Source: Bacteroidaceae bacterium (GTDB lineage: Bacteria; Bacteroidota; Bacteroidia; Bacteroidales; Bacteroidaceae). Taken from it: a stretch of 38,704 bases of DNA. The DNA lies in contig JAIKZH010000086.1 of NCBI GenBank assembly GCA_024682395.1, positions 1 to 38,704 on the forward strand, written 5' to 3'. The translations under genes and the position numbers were made by a program. The notes below the pieces were generated by a model. It had not been told where the DNA came from. It searched no databases and worked only from the letters and a program-made list of their open reading frames with translations. This document shows positions 17,014 to 24,352 of this stretch, one piece after another. Position 1 is the first letter of the stretch. The number at the start of each line of letters is the position of its first letter.

Positions 17014-17472
17014 ATGTATAACGGTAAAGTTGTCGTATATACCTCAGGAACATTCGACATGTTTCATTCCAATCATTTAAAGATGATTAAATATGCGCGT
17101 GGATTAGGCGACACATTGATTGTAGGTGTTAGCACAGACGAACTTGTATGTTCATACAAACGTCCGCCAGTAATCCCATTTGAGGAACGTATGGCTATTT
17201 TAGAGGCATTAAAATATCCAGATGTAGTCATTCCGCAACGCAGTCTTGACCACACAGAACTGGTTAAGAAACTCAACATTGATGTTTTTGTTGTAGGCGA
17301 TGATTGGTATGGGAAATATGATTATCTAAAGGATTTAGGTGTTACCGTTTTCTACTTTCCATACGGCGACGGAGTAAGTTCCACAAAAATCAAGGAAGAG
17401 ATTCTGCAGAACTATCAAGACATGAAAAGTCGTGTAGAAGCAAAAGTTAATCCTGACGTAAAAGTAAAATAA
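17014..17472 (+). CDS. TagD-like cytidylyltransferase with atypical HSNH motif
   Basis: The start is the ATG at 17014; a TTG nine bases earlier is less likely. The 152-residue product has the nucleotidyltransferase fold of glycerol-3-phosphate and related cytidylyltransferases: SGTFDMFH (11-18), a GVSTDELV segment, and the C-terminal GVSSTKI loop equivalent to the family's ISTT motif. The usual HxGH signature, however, reads HSNH (18-21), with asparagine in place of glycine. The enzyme should couple CTP with a phosphorylated alcohol to give a CDP-alcohol in the cytosol. Which alcohol is unknown. Next in the operon come a short-chain dehydrogenase and a LicD protein, suggesting the chain: make an alcohol phosphate, activate it with CTP, transfer it to a glycan. 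Confidence 0.82.
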   Translation: MYNGKVVVYTSGTFDMFHSNHLKMIKYARGLGDTLIVGVSTDELVCSYKRPPVIPFEERMAILEALKYPDVVIPQRSLDHTELVKKLNIDVFVVGDDWYGKYDYLKDLGVTVFYFPYGDGVSSTKIKEEILQNYQDMKSRVEAKVNPDVKVK

Positions 17473-17500
17473 TAAAAAAGAACATAGTCATAATATTGTA

Positions 17501-18235
17501 ATGAAGAATATATTGGTAATTGGAGGTGCCAGTGGTATTGGTTTATCTATCGCCACAGAATTAGTTCAACAAGAAGATTGTCAAACAGTACACGTTGTGG
17601 ACAGGCAACCATTTCCAGAACAATTTGCACATCCAAAAATCCGATCATACATTTTTGATCTCACAAATTCAGACTATTCATTTTTCGATCAATTCGCAGA
17701 TATTGATGCATTAATGATTACAGCTGGATTCGGCAAGATGCAGTTATTCCGTGATGTAGAAGATCAACATATTACAGACTCGTTCTATGTAAACACAATT
17801 GCTCCTATCAGGATTATCAAACTATTCTATCCTTTGCTTTCAAGCAAGAAGGATTTCTATTGTGGCATAATGGGCAGCATTGCCGGATTCATGTCATCAC
17901 CATTCCTTTCAATATATGCTGCGACAAAAGCATCATTAAAGATATTCATTGAGAGTGTCAACGTAGAATTACTTAAAGCAGGAACAAGCAATCGCATTTT
18001 AAACATATCACCAGGTTTCATTAAAGGAACATCGTTCTACAAAGGCAAGACCGACATTGACATCACACGTCCACTTGCAGTTGATATTATTCAGCATTTG
18101 AAAAACAAAGACGATTTGTTTATTCCAAAATACGAAGAGGTGTACAAAGAGGTTCTACAACGTTACCACAATGATTTCCGTGCAGAAGGAATACATAGTT
18201 ACGAATACAAGGAACAAACGATGAACAAACGATGA
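17501..18235 (+). CDS. Short-chain dehydrogenase/reductase in the glycan operon
   Basis: The 244-residue protein is a classical SDR: the dinucleotide loop GGASGIG (8-14), ITAGFG (73-78) in place of NNAG, and the catalytic set S126, Y139 and K143 (YAATK). It should reduce or oxidise a carbonyl/hydroxyl with NAD(P)(H). Position directly between a CDP-alcohol synthase-like gene and a LicD gene suggests that it makes the alcohol phosphate that is then activated, as the SDR half of Haemophilus Bcs1 does for ribitol 5-phosphate. That substrate is only an analogy. Its stop overlaps the LicD start by four bases (ATGA). Confidence 0.83.
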   Translation: MKNILVIGGASGIGLSIATELVQQEDCQTVHVVDRQPFPEQFAHPKIRSYIFDLTNSDYSFFDQFADIDALMITAGFGKMQLFRDVEDQHITDSFYVNTIAPIRIIKLFYPLLSSKKDFYCGIMGSIAGFMSSPFLSIYAATKASLKIFIESVNVELLKAGTSNRILNISPGFIKGTSFYKGKTDIDITRPLAVDIIQHLKNKDDLFIPKYEEVYKEVLQRYHNDFRAEGIHSYEYKEQTMNKR

Positions 18236-19044
18236 ACAACGAAGAATTAAGACAGAAATATAATCCTGATGGTTCTGAACTCCGACAAATGCAAATGCGC
18301 ATGTTGGAGATGTTGCTTTGTTTTGATCGTATATGCAAGAAACATAATATCAGATATTGGCTTTGTTCAGGCACCCTATTAGGTGCAATCCGCCATGAAG
18401 GGTTTATTCCGTGGGACGACGACTTAGATGTCGAAGTGATGAGGGATGATTATAAGAAGCTCATGAAAATCCTTCCATCTGAGTTGCCCGAGAACTATGT
18501 ATTACAGAATCATGACACAGATCCGGGTTATTTCTTCTGTTTTGCCAAACTACGCGATAAGAACAGTTATCTGGAAGAGACAAACAGATACGACCGTATA
18601 TTCACATATAAAGGAATATTTATCGACATATTTCCATACGAGCCAGTACCAAAATGGATTCATTGGTTATCATGTCAGACATTCGGTCACATATACAGCA
18701 TAATGAATAATCCTGAATACAATAACCTGCAGGCACTTAGGAAAGTGAACAAGATATACGACTTGAATCATAAATTTATATTTCCACTGCTAAGAGGTAT
18801 AGGAGCATTGATTCCTGTAAAGTTATGGCATTACGGATTAGGAATTCCATACAACAACGATTGTTATGTTGACGAGATTTTTCCGTTGAAAACGGCGAAA
18901 TTTGAAGGTTACGACATGCCAGTTCCGAATGACTTTCACTCATGGTTAACACGAAAATTCGGGGATTACATGAAGTTGCCTAATCTTGATGATATTCAAA
19001 GTCATACATGCACGATGAAAATATACAATAACGATAAAGAATAA
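18232..19044 (+). CDS. LicD family phosphotransferase
   Basis: The 270-residue protein has the LicD core nearly intact: YWLCSGTLLGAIRH (42-55), then GFIPWDDDLDVEVM (57-70) with the metal-binding cluster D62, D63, D64 and D66. LicD proteins, and the animal fukutin proteins of the same fold, transfer a phospho-alcohol such as phosphocholine or phosphoribitol from a CDP donor to a sugar. The neighbouring cytidylyltransferase and dehydrogenase could supply that donor. There is no signal or membrane helix, so transfer probably occurs at the cytosolic face on a lipid-linked glycan. The gene overlaps its predecessor by four bases, and its stop shares a base with the next start (TAATG). Confidence 0.9.
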   Translation: MNNEELRQKYNPDGSELRQMQMRMLEMLLCFDRICKKHNIRYWLCSGTLLGAIRHEGFIPWDDDLDVEVMRDDYKKLMKILPSELPENYVLQNHDTDPGYFFCFAKLRDKNSYLEETNRYDRIFTYKGIFIDIFPYEPVPKWIHWLSCQTFGHIYSIMNNPEYNNLQALRKVNKIYDLNHKFIFPLLRGIGALIPVKLWHYGLGIPYNNDCYVDEIFPLKTAKFEGYDMPVPNDFHSWLTRKFGDYMKLPNLDDIQSHTCTMKIYNNDKE

Positions 19045-20126
19045 TGGCAGAGACAGAAATACAACAACCAAAACAACGTTTACAATGGCTTGATGCATTA
19101 CGAGGTTTCACAATGATTCTCGTAGTAGCCTACCATGTAGGTCTTCAAGGATTCGGGGAGGATGTGAAAGCATCATCTTCACTTTCCTTTTTCATTTTAT
19201 TCCGAATGCCTTTATTTTTCTTTATAAGTGGTTTTCTTGCATATAAAGCCCAGATGGTATGGACAAAGAATCGTCTTGGCATGTCAATATGGAAGAAATT
19301 CAAGATACAGTTAATTCCTACAATGGTATTCCTGTTTGTGGCCCTTATGATGAAATATCCACATCCATGGGAGTCACTTACAAACTACATATTGATTTCA
19401 CCGACAAAAGGTGGATATTGGTTTACATTAGTGCTTCTATATATGTTTATCATATACTACATCTTTGCATATATAGAGAGTAAATTTCCGATGAAATCGT
19501 GGATTCCAATTACCATATTATGGTTTATCGCATTAGTATGTTATGCCATACTCTATATGCCTTCATGGTTTGACTGGCCAAAACCAAACGAACCAGTATG
19601 GTGGAACTACACTTGTTTCATACAAGTAATGCAATATTTCCACTATTTCATCTTCGGTAATATCATACACAGATATTGGGACAAATGGCAGAAAGTGTTT
19701 GACAGCAAGTGGTTCTTCCCATTACTTGTATTCATGGCACTTATATGCTGCTGCGACATTTTCCGTTGGCATCTTTTACGACTCCAATGGACAAATCTTC
19801 CACGTACAATAACTATTTACACACTGATGATGATAGTATTCTTATTCTTCAGACATTATCAGGATGTATTCACAAAGGAACACCGCAGAGGACGTTTCCT
19901 CCAATATATAGGAGTACGAACTCTGGATATATATCTCATACATTTCCTCTTCCTTCCAAACTTAAAGGATGTAGGAGAATTCCTAAATGAGACAAAACAG
20001 AATTTCGTGTTGGATACGACACTTTCCGTCATATTCGGCATCGTAATTATCGGTTTCTGCTGTTTAGTATCCAATGTATTGAGAGTAAGTCCTATTTTCA
20101 AGAAATACCTATTTGGAAGAAAATAA
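19044..20126 (+). CDS. Integral-membrane acyltransferase 3 family protein
   Basis: The 360-residue protein is hydrophobic throughout with about ten membrane helices. Its N-terminus carries the family signature RLQWLDALRG (12-21) followed by VVAYHVG with the conserved histidine, typical of the OafA/WecH-type acyltransferase 3 (PF01757) family. Members add O-acetyl, succinyl or similar groups to surface glycans. The acyl group and acceptor cannot be read here. The start codon overlaps the LicD stop (TAATG), so translation is coupled and both enzymes probably modify the same polymer. A 37-base gap leads to the next glycosyltransferase gene. Confidence 0.87.
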   Translation: MAETEIQQPKQRLQWLDALRGFTMILVVAYHVGLQGFGEDVKASSSLSFFILFRMPLFFFISGFLAYKAQMVWTKNRLGMSIWKKFKIQLIPTMVFLFVALMMKYPHPWESLTNYILISPTKGGYWFTLVLLYMFIIYYIFAYIESKFPMKSWIPITILWFIALVCYAILYMPSWFDWPKPNEPVWWNYTCFIQVMQYFHYFIFGNIIHRYWDKWQKVFDSKWFFPLLVFMALICCCDIFRWHLLRLQWTNLPRTITIYTLMMIVFLFFRHYQDVFTKEHRRGRFLQYIGVRTLDIYLIHFLFLPNLKDVGEFLNETKQNFVLDTTLSVIFGIVIIGFCCLVSNVLRVSPIFKKYLFGRK

Positions 20127-20163
20127 ACAATGTTAAATAAACGTTGAAGATACTACACTGAAA

Positions 20164-21234
20164 ATGAAAGTATATTTCTATCATACACAAGATTTGAATT
20201 TCATTTACCGAAAATGGCAAGAAGGACGTTTTCCTGGGCATTTCCTATATGGAGCGACCCATCTGCCAAAATATGGTATTGATGTCATCATGCACAAGCA
20301 TAAGGCATTTTCAAGCAATCTGCGTCGTATGATATATGTCACATTACAAGTTCTAACCTGTAAACAGCATTTTGATGCAATATATGCAACACATTGGAAT
20401 GGGCTTGAGTTAATCATTTTCATGAGAGCCTTACATCTGTTTAACAGACCAATTATCATATGGCATCATCAGCCAATAGTCAAATCCGAGAACTCCATTC
20501 GCGAACTATTTGCAAAGTTGTTCTACAAAGGTATTGATTATATGTTCTTCTTCAGTGAACGCTTAATTCAAGATTCATTAAAGAGTGAGAAGGCAGACAT
20601 CAACAAGATGCAAATTTGTCATTGGGGCGCAGATCTTGACTGCTACAATCGCATAATGGAAGAAAACAAAGATGTGACACACTATGGTTACATCTCAACA
20701 GGGAAAGAACGCCGAGACATGCCTACACTTACACGTGCATTCTCAGCGACAGGACATGATTTGAATATTTACATCACAACCAATGCGTGCGGCGACAATT
20801 ATGTTCATATACTGAACGACCTGCGGCCATCGTCAAACATACACATAAACTTCATAAAAGGACTTATACCATGCGAATTAGCATTAAAAGTATGGCAATC
20901 CCAGTGTGTTGTGATATGCTGTCAGGAAACAAACTACACAGTAGGACTCACCACCCTTGTTGAAGCATTGGCATTAGGACTTCCAGTAATAGCCACACGT
21001 AATAGCACATATCCTATCAACATAGATAAAGAAGGGATAGGAATAACAATTCCATATTACGATTCGGTAACATGGGAGAAAGTTCTCCGTCAGATTTCCC
21101 AGAATCCAGAACAACTACAGGAGATGGGCAAGAAGGCAAGGCAATTAGCAGAGAAAACATATAATCTTGAACAATGTACATCTGAAGTTGCGCAAGCTAT
21201 AAAGACAATTATTGTAAAGAATAATAAGAAATGA
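20164..21234 (+). CDS. GT4-like glycosyltransferase
   Basis: The 356-residue protein has the two-domain GT-B layout. The N-terminal half has alternating strands (MKVYFYHT at the start, IIIWHHQP near 97-104). The C-terminal half carries the donor-binding E-x7-E region in GLTTLVEALALGLPVIAT, followed by the usual helices that pack against it. It should transfer a sugar from a nucleotide donor to a lipid-linked or growing glycan on the cytosolic membrane face. Donor and linkage are unknown. The C-terminus ends in a lysine/asparagine-rich tail. It follows the acyltransferase gene in the operon by 37 bases. Confidence 0.82.
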   Translation: MKVYFYHTQDLNFIYRKWQEGRFPGHFLYGATHLPKYGIDVIMHKHKAFSSNLRRMIYVTLQVLTCKQHFDAIYATHWNGLELIIFMRALHLFNRPIIIWHHQPIVKSENSIRELFAKLFYKGIDYMFFFSERLIQDSLKSEKADINKMQICHWGADLDCYNRIMEENKDVTHYGYISTGKERRDMPTLTRAFSATGHDLNIYITTNACGDNYVHILNDLRPSSNIHINFIKGLIPCELALKVWQSQCVVICCQETNYTVGLTTLVEALALGLPVIATRNSTYPINIDKEGIGITIPYYDSVTWEKVLRQISQNPEQLQEMGKKARQLAEKTYNLEQCTSEVAQAIKTIIVKNNKK

Positions 21235-21314
21235 CATACAGCACAGATGTTGTAGAGTATAAACATAATACAAATAAAACAAACACTCAGCTGTAACACG
21301 TAATACACAAATAT

Positions 21315-22574
21315 ATGTACGCACCAATAGCATTATTCGTATATAATCGTTTAGACTTAACTAAACAAACAATAGCTCAGTTGCTAACCAACACATTAGC
21401 ATATGAGACAGACCTTTACATCTTCTCAGATGGAGGGAAGGACGATGTTTCATGGGCAGAAGTGAAAGCCGTTCGTGAATATCTGCATGAGTTGGAGAAA
21501 GAATCAGCAGAGAGAGGTCTCTTCAAATCAGTAACGATAACAGAGCGTCCATGTAATTATTATCTTGAACGCAATATCATCGAAGGAATCAACGAGGTAT
21601 TTACAAAACACGACACCATCATTGTATTAGAGGACGACATCTTCGTGTCAGAGTTCTTCCTTGACTATATGAATACCGCATTCAACATATACAAGGATGA
21701 GAAGAAGGTGATGCACGTATCAGGTTTCTCCAATCTTGATTTGATTAACGAGCACCCTCTTTTAGTATATGACAATCCTTATTCCGACAAGATAAACGAG
21801 ACATACTTCACCCCTCACATGTCGGCTTGGGGATGGGGAACATGGCGTGACCGTTGGCAAGAGCATTTCAAGTACTTCACATCCGAAGAAGAAGCTCTAA
21901 AGGGACTTTCACCAGAGTTGCAAGACAAGATGCAATACGGAGGAAATTTCCCATGTCTGAAGACACTGAAGAATAATCCGATTCCATGGGATATATGTTG
22001 GGAAATCGCCATCTATAAGGCAGATGGTCTGTGTTTGACTCCAGGACATACAACCACACGCAATATCGGTCTGCATAACGGAACACATTTCAAGTCGTAC
22101 GATCAATTACAATACTACAACTACGACCGTATGCCACTTGAAAGACTTGTAAAGGTAAGTAAACGAACACCAGCACCTAAAGCAGATATAGAAGCTCTTT
22201 TTGCTGAAGCCATCAAAGATTGGGGAATTGTATATACACCATTAGGTAAGGTTGTAAGATTTCTCTTCAAAGGTACACAAGCAACTGGTAAGGTAAGTAT
22301 GAACGCAGGTTCACACCTCAAAGTATATCTCCAGCGTTTTTCTGTTTGGTTCGCACATTTCAGTAAGAAAGCAGGAAAGATTCTTATAAAAATCACAGGT
22401 AAAGCAGGTGTAATCATCGTAAAAATTGCCCAGATTATCTGGAAACTTCTATGTAAGGGATTCAAAGAACTTGTGCGTCTCATGCCATATGTAGTAGGTT
22501 TCATACAGAATGTATTCAGACTTATTGTTCAGGGTATTCAAAAACTCATCAACAAGATAATGACCAAGATGTGA
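21315..22574 (+). CDS. GT-A glycosyltransferase with long basic amphipathic tail
   Basis: The 419-residue protein begins like GT2/GNT-I-type transferases, with APIALFVYNRLDLT (3-16), and has the metal/nucleotide-binding motif LEDDIFVS (105-112, E106-D108). HMSAWGWGTWRDRW (about 170-185) resembles the acceptor segment of related Bacteroidetes enzymes. The catalytic part seems to end near 310. Residues about 312-419 then form a striking tail of basic, amphipathic or hydrophobic helical segments (KAGKILIKIT, GKAGVIIVKIAQIIW, LINKIMTKM). The tail could bind the enzyme to the inner membrane surface. A 79-base gap separates it from the GT4 gene. Donor and product are unknown. Confidence 0.78.
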   Translation: MYAPIALFVYNRLDLTKQTIAQLLTNTLAYETDLYIFSDGGKDDVSWAEVKAVREYLHELEKESAERGLFKSVTITERPCNYYLERNIIEGINEVFTKHDTIIVLEDDIFVSEFFLDYMNTAFNIYKDEKKVMHVSGFSNLDLINEHPLLVYDNPYSDKINETYFTPHMSAWGWGTWRDRWQEHFKYFTSEEEALKGLSPELQDKMQYGGNFPCLKTLKNNPIPWDICWEIAIYKADGLCLTPGHTTTRNIGLHNGTHFKSYDQLQYYNYDRMPLERLVKVSKRTPAPKADIEALFAEAIKDWGIVYTPLGKVVRFLFKGTQATGKVSMNAGSHLKVYLQRFSVWFAHFSKKAGKILIKITGKAGVIIVKIAQIIWKLLCKGFKELVRLMPYVVGFIQNVFRLIVQGIQKLINKIMTKM

Positions 22575-22605
22575 TTTATTAACCCACATACTAATCAAAC
22601 CTGAT

Positions 22606-23199
22606 ATGAAGAAACTGTTTATATCCGCTCTGACGGTATTTTCATTCGTTTGCTGTTCAAATGCAGCACGACAAGAGGTTACGACCGACAGTGAGGCCGA
22701 AAAGGGCTCAGAAAAGGTTGTTAAGTCGAGTACTACAGACAACGAATCAACATCAGTTGATTTAGCTTCGTTAGAACTGAAAGGACGCGTAAAGACCGTA
22801 GTAACAAAAGAACATGATATCGAAGTAACATACATGTTCGATAAAAAAGGTAAACTCGTGTCTGTAAAGGATTGCGACAGTGAATATAAGATCAGTTATT
22901 ACAACGATGGAGAACTAAGCATCTATGCACCAGACTATGGAACGACATATTATGCTCTTGATCCAGAGACGAACCAATTGGTTATGTCATGGGGCACCGA
23001 CGGAGGCTGTTCCTTCAACATAACATACAATTATGAAAATGGCACTCTTAAAAGTCTTACAGTCACCACCAGCGATGAAGATGAAGAGGAAATCACAGAA
23101 GAGGTGGAAGTTAAGATTATTTCAGTTGACGAGCAAGGCAATTGGACTAAACGCACGTTAAACGACTACACAGAAGAACGTACCATTACATATTATTAA
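22606..23199 (+). CDS. Exported protein of unknown function, last gene of the glycan operon
   Basis: The 197-residue protein opens with an export signal (MKKLFISALTVFSFVCCSNA). Two cysteines at 16-17 could be a poor lipobox; otherwise signal peptidase I would cut near residue 20. A Ser/Thr/Glu-rich stretch (25-50) leads into beta-strand segments reminiscent of YD or RHS-type repeats (YMFDKKGKL, ISYYNDGEL, ITYNYENGTL, DEQGNWTKR, TITYY). An acidic run (DEDEEEITEEVEVK) lies near 165. Such short lipoproteins are frequent in Bacteroidales, with no known role. The bidirectional terminator 27 bases downstream closes the operon. Confidence 0.7.
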   Translation: MKKLFISALTVFSFVCCSNAARQEVTTDSEAEKGSEKVVKSSTTDNESTSVDLASLELKGRVKTVVTKEHDIEVTYMFDKKGKLVSVKDCDSEYKISYYNDGELSIYAPDYGTTYYALDPETNQLVMSWGTDGGCSFNITYNYENGTLKSLTVTTSDEDEEEITEEVEVKIISVDEQGNWTKRTLNDYTEERTITYY

Positions 23200-23225
23200 G
23201 GGAAACATATCGTATCATATAACAG

Positions 23226-23266
23226 AAAACTGGCATACACTCATTTCTGAAGTGTATGCCAGTTTT
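23226..23266. terminator. Bidirectional terminator between the glycan operon and ddh
   Basis: A perfect 16-base stem pairs 23226-23241 with 23251-23266 around a nine-base loop. Its outer four pairs are A on the left and T on the right, so each strand has a T-run after the stem. It lies between the converging ends of the exported-protein gene (23199) and ddh (23310), and probably serves both. Confidence 0.85.
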
Positions 23267-23309
23267 GTATATTCTCAGCATTATGCGAATGCTGGGTGAG
23301 AGGGATGAA

Positions 23310-24209
23310 TTATACCAAATGACGGATAAGTTCTTCCTTGTCACCTTCAAGCATATCGATAACAGGAATTTCAATCATTGTGTATGCACCTGGCTGTTGT
23401 TTCATTGCAGCTCGTGCAACATTAACCAACACTTGAGCAGTAAGTGCAGGGTTGTTGATTGTCATGTTGAATTCGAAGAGTTGGTTGTGAGTTTGACCAC
23501 TTACACCTTTGCGTACGAGATTAACGCCATGACCTACGTCATTAAGGTCGTCAACACAGTCAACTTGCTGAACATGAGTTTCGTCGTTAACGAAATAAGG
23601 GTCAGCCTTGATAGCAGCTTCAATCTTCTTGAAGTCAGCGCCATCTTCAAGTTGTACATATACCATACGACGGTGAATACCAGTTCCTACAGGGATTGTC
23701 ATTGACAAAGCATCCTTTACACCTTCAATAGCACGAACAGCTACAGAGTGTCCCATTGAGCGTCCAGGACCAAAGTTTGTATATGATATACCTTTAGGAG
23801 CAAGGCTCTGCATGAGAGTACGTACGATAGAGTCGCTTCCTGGGTCCCATCCAGCACTGATTACACTTACAGCGCCATGAGCCTTAGCAACTGCATCGAG
23901 ACTACGGCGTAAATCTACGATTTGAGTATGAATGTCAAAGCTATCAACTGTGTTGATTCCAAGCTCGAGATATTTCTTTGCATTTTCTTCAACCTTACGT
24001 GAAGGAGTTGCAAGGATTGCAACATCAACTTTACCTAATTGCTTGATGTCAGTTACAACAGGAAGTCCGTTGATAGTTTCTTCTCCAGCTTTTACGTTAC
24101 GGCGAACAATACCTACACATTCCATGTCAGAAGCAGCTTCAACTGCTTCAAGAGCGTATTGGCCGATATTACCAAATCCGACGATAGCTACTTTAATAGT
24201 CTTTTCCAT
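23310..24209 (-). CDS. ddh: meso-Diaminopimelate dehydrogenase
   Basis: The 299-residue protein matches DAP dehydrogenase (EC 1.4.1.16): the NADPH-binding loop VGFGNIGQ (10-17), the SAGWDPGSDS segment (118-127) and the NFGPGRSMGHS segment (145-155), both of which contact the substrate. It reductively aminates L-2-amino-6-oxopimelate (tetrahydrodipicolinate hydrate) to meso-DAP in one step, feeding lysine and peptidoglycan synthesis in the cytosol. The length fits the 300-330-residue family. No partner genes are adjacent. The gene is bounded by terminators on both sides, so it is probably transcribed alone. Confidence 0.95.
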   Translation of the reverse strand: MEKTIKVAIVGFGNIGQYALEAVEAASDMECVGIVRRNVKAGEETINGLPVVTDIKQLGKVDVAILATPSRKVEENAKKYLELGINTVDSFDIHTQIVDLRRSLDAVAKAHGAVSVISAGWDPGSDSIVRTLMQSLAPKGISYTNFGPGRSMGHSVAVRAIEGVKDALSMTIPVGTGIHRRMVYVQLEDGADFKKIEAAIKADPYFVNDETHVQQVDCVDDLNDVGHGVNLVRKGVSGQTHNQLFEFNMTINNPALTAQVLVNVARAAMKQQPGAYTMIEIPVIDMLEGDKEELIRHLV

Positions 24210-24265
24210 TTTGTGTCATGTTTTATTTGTTAAATATATGTGATTTATGTAGTTTATATAGAAAA

Positions 24266-24291
24266 AGGGTGCTCTCCTAAAAGGGCACCCT
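24266..24291 (-). terminator. Rho-independent terminator of secDF
   Basis: AGGGTGC (24266-24272) pairs with GCACCCT (24285-24291) across a 12-base loop. The minus-strand side is followed by TTTTTC. It lies 62 bases past the secDF stop and insulates ddh. Confidence 0.75.
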
Positions 24292-24352
24292 CTTATTTAT
24301 ATGTTGCCCCAATATAACATTCCCATTACGAATGGTAAGTTAGGGGGTATGA

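Noticed and set aside
22449-22835. Minus-strand frame of 128 codons across the end of the GT-A gene and the exported-protein start
   Set aside because: It runs antisense over two real genes, and its sequence has the Ser/Leu-rich look of a shadow frame.
23256-23705. Plus-strand frame of 149 codons over ddh
   Set aside because: It overlaps the terminator and is antisense to the well-conserved end of ddh.
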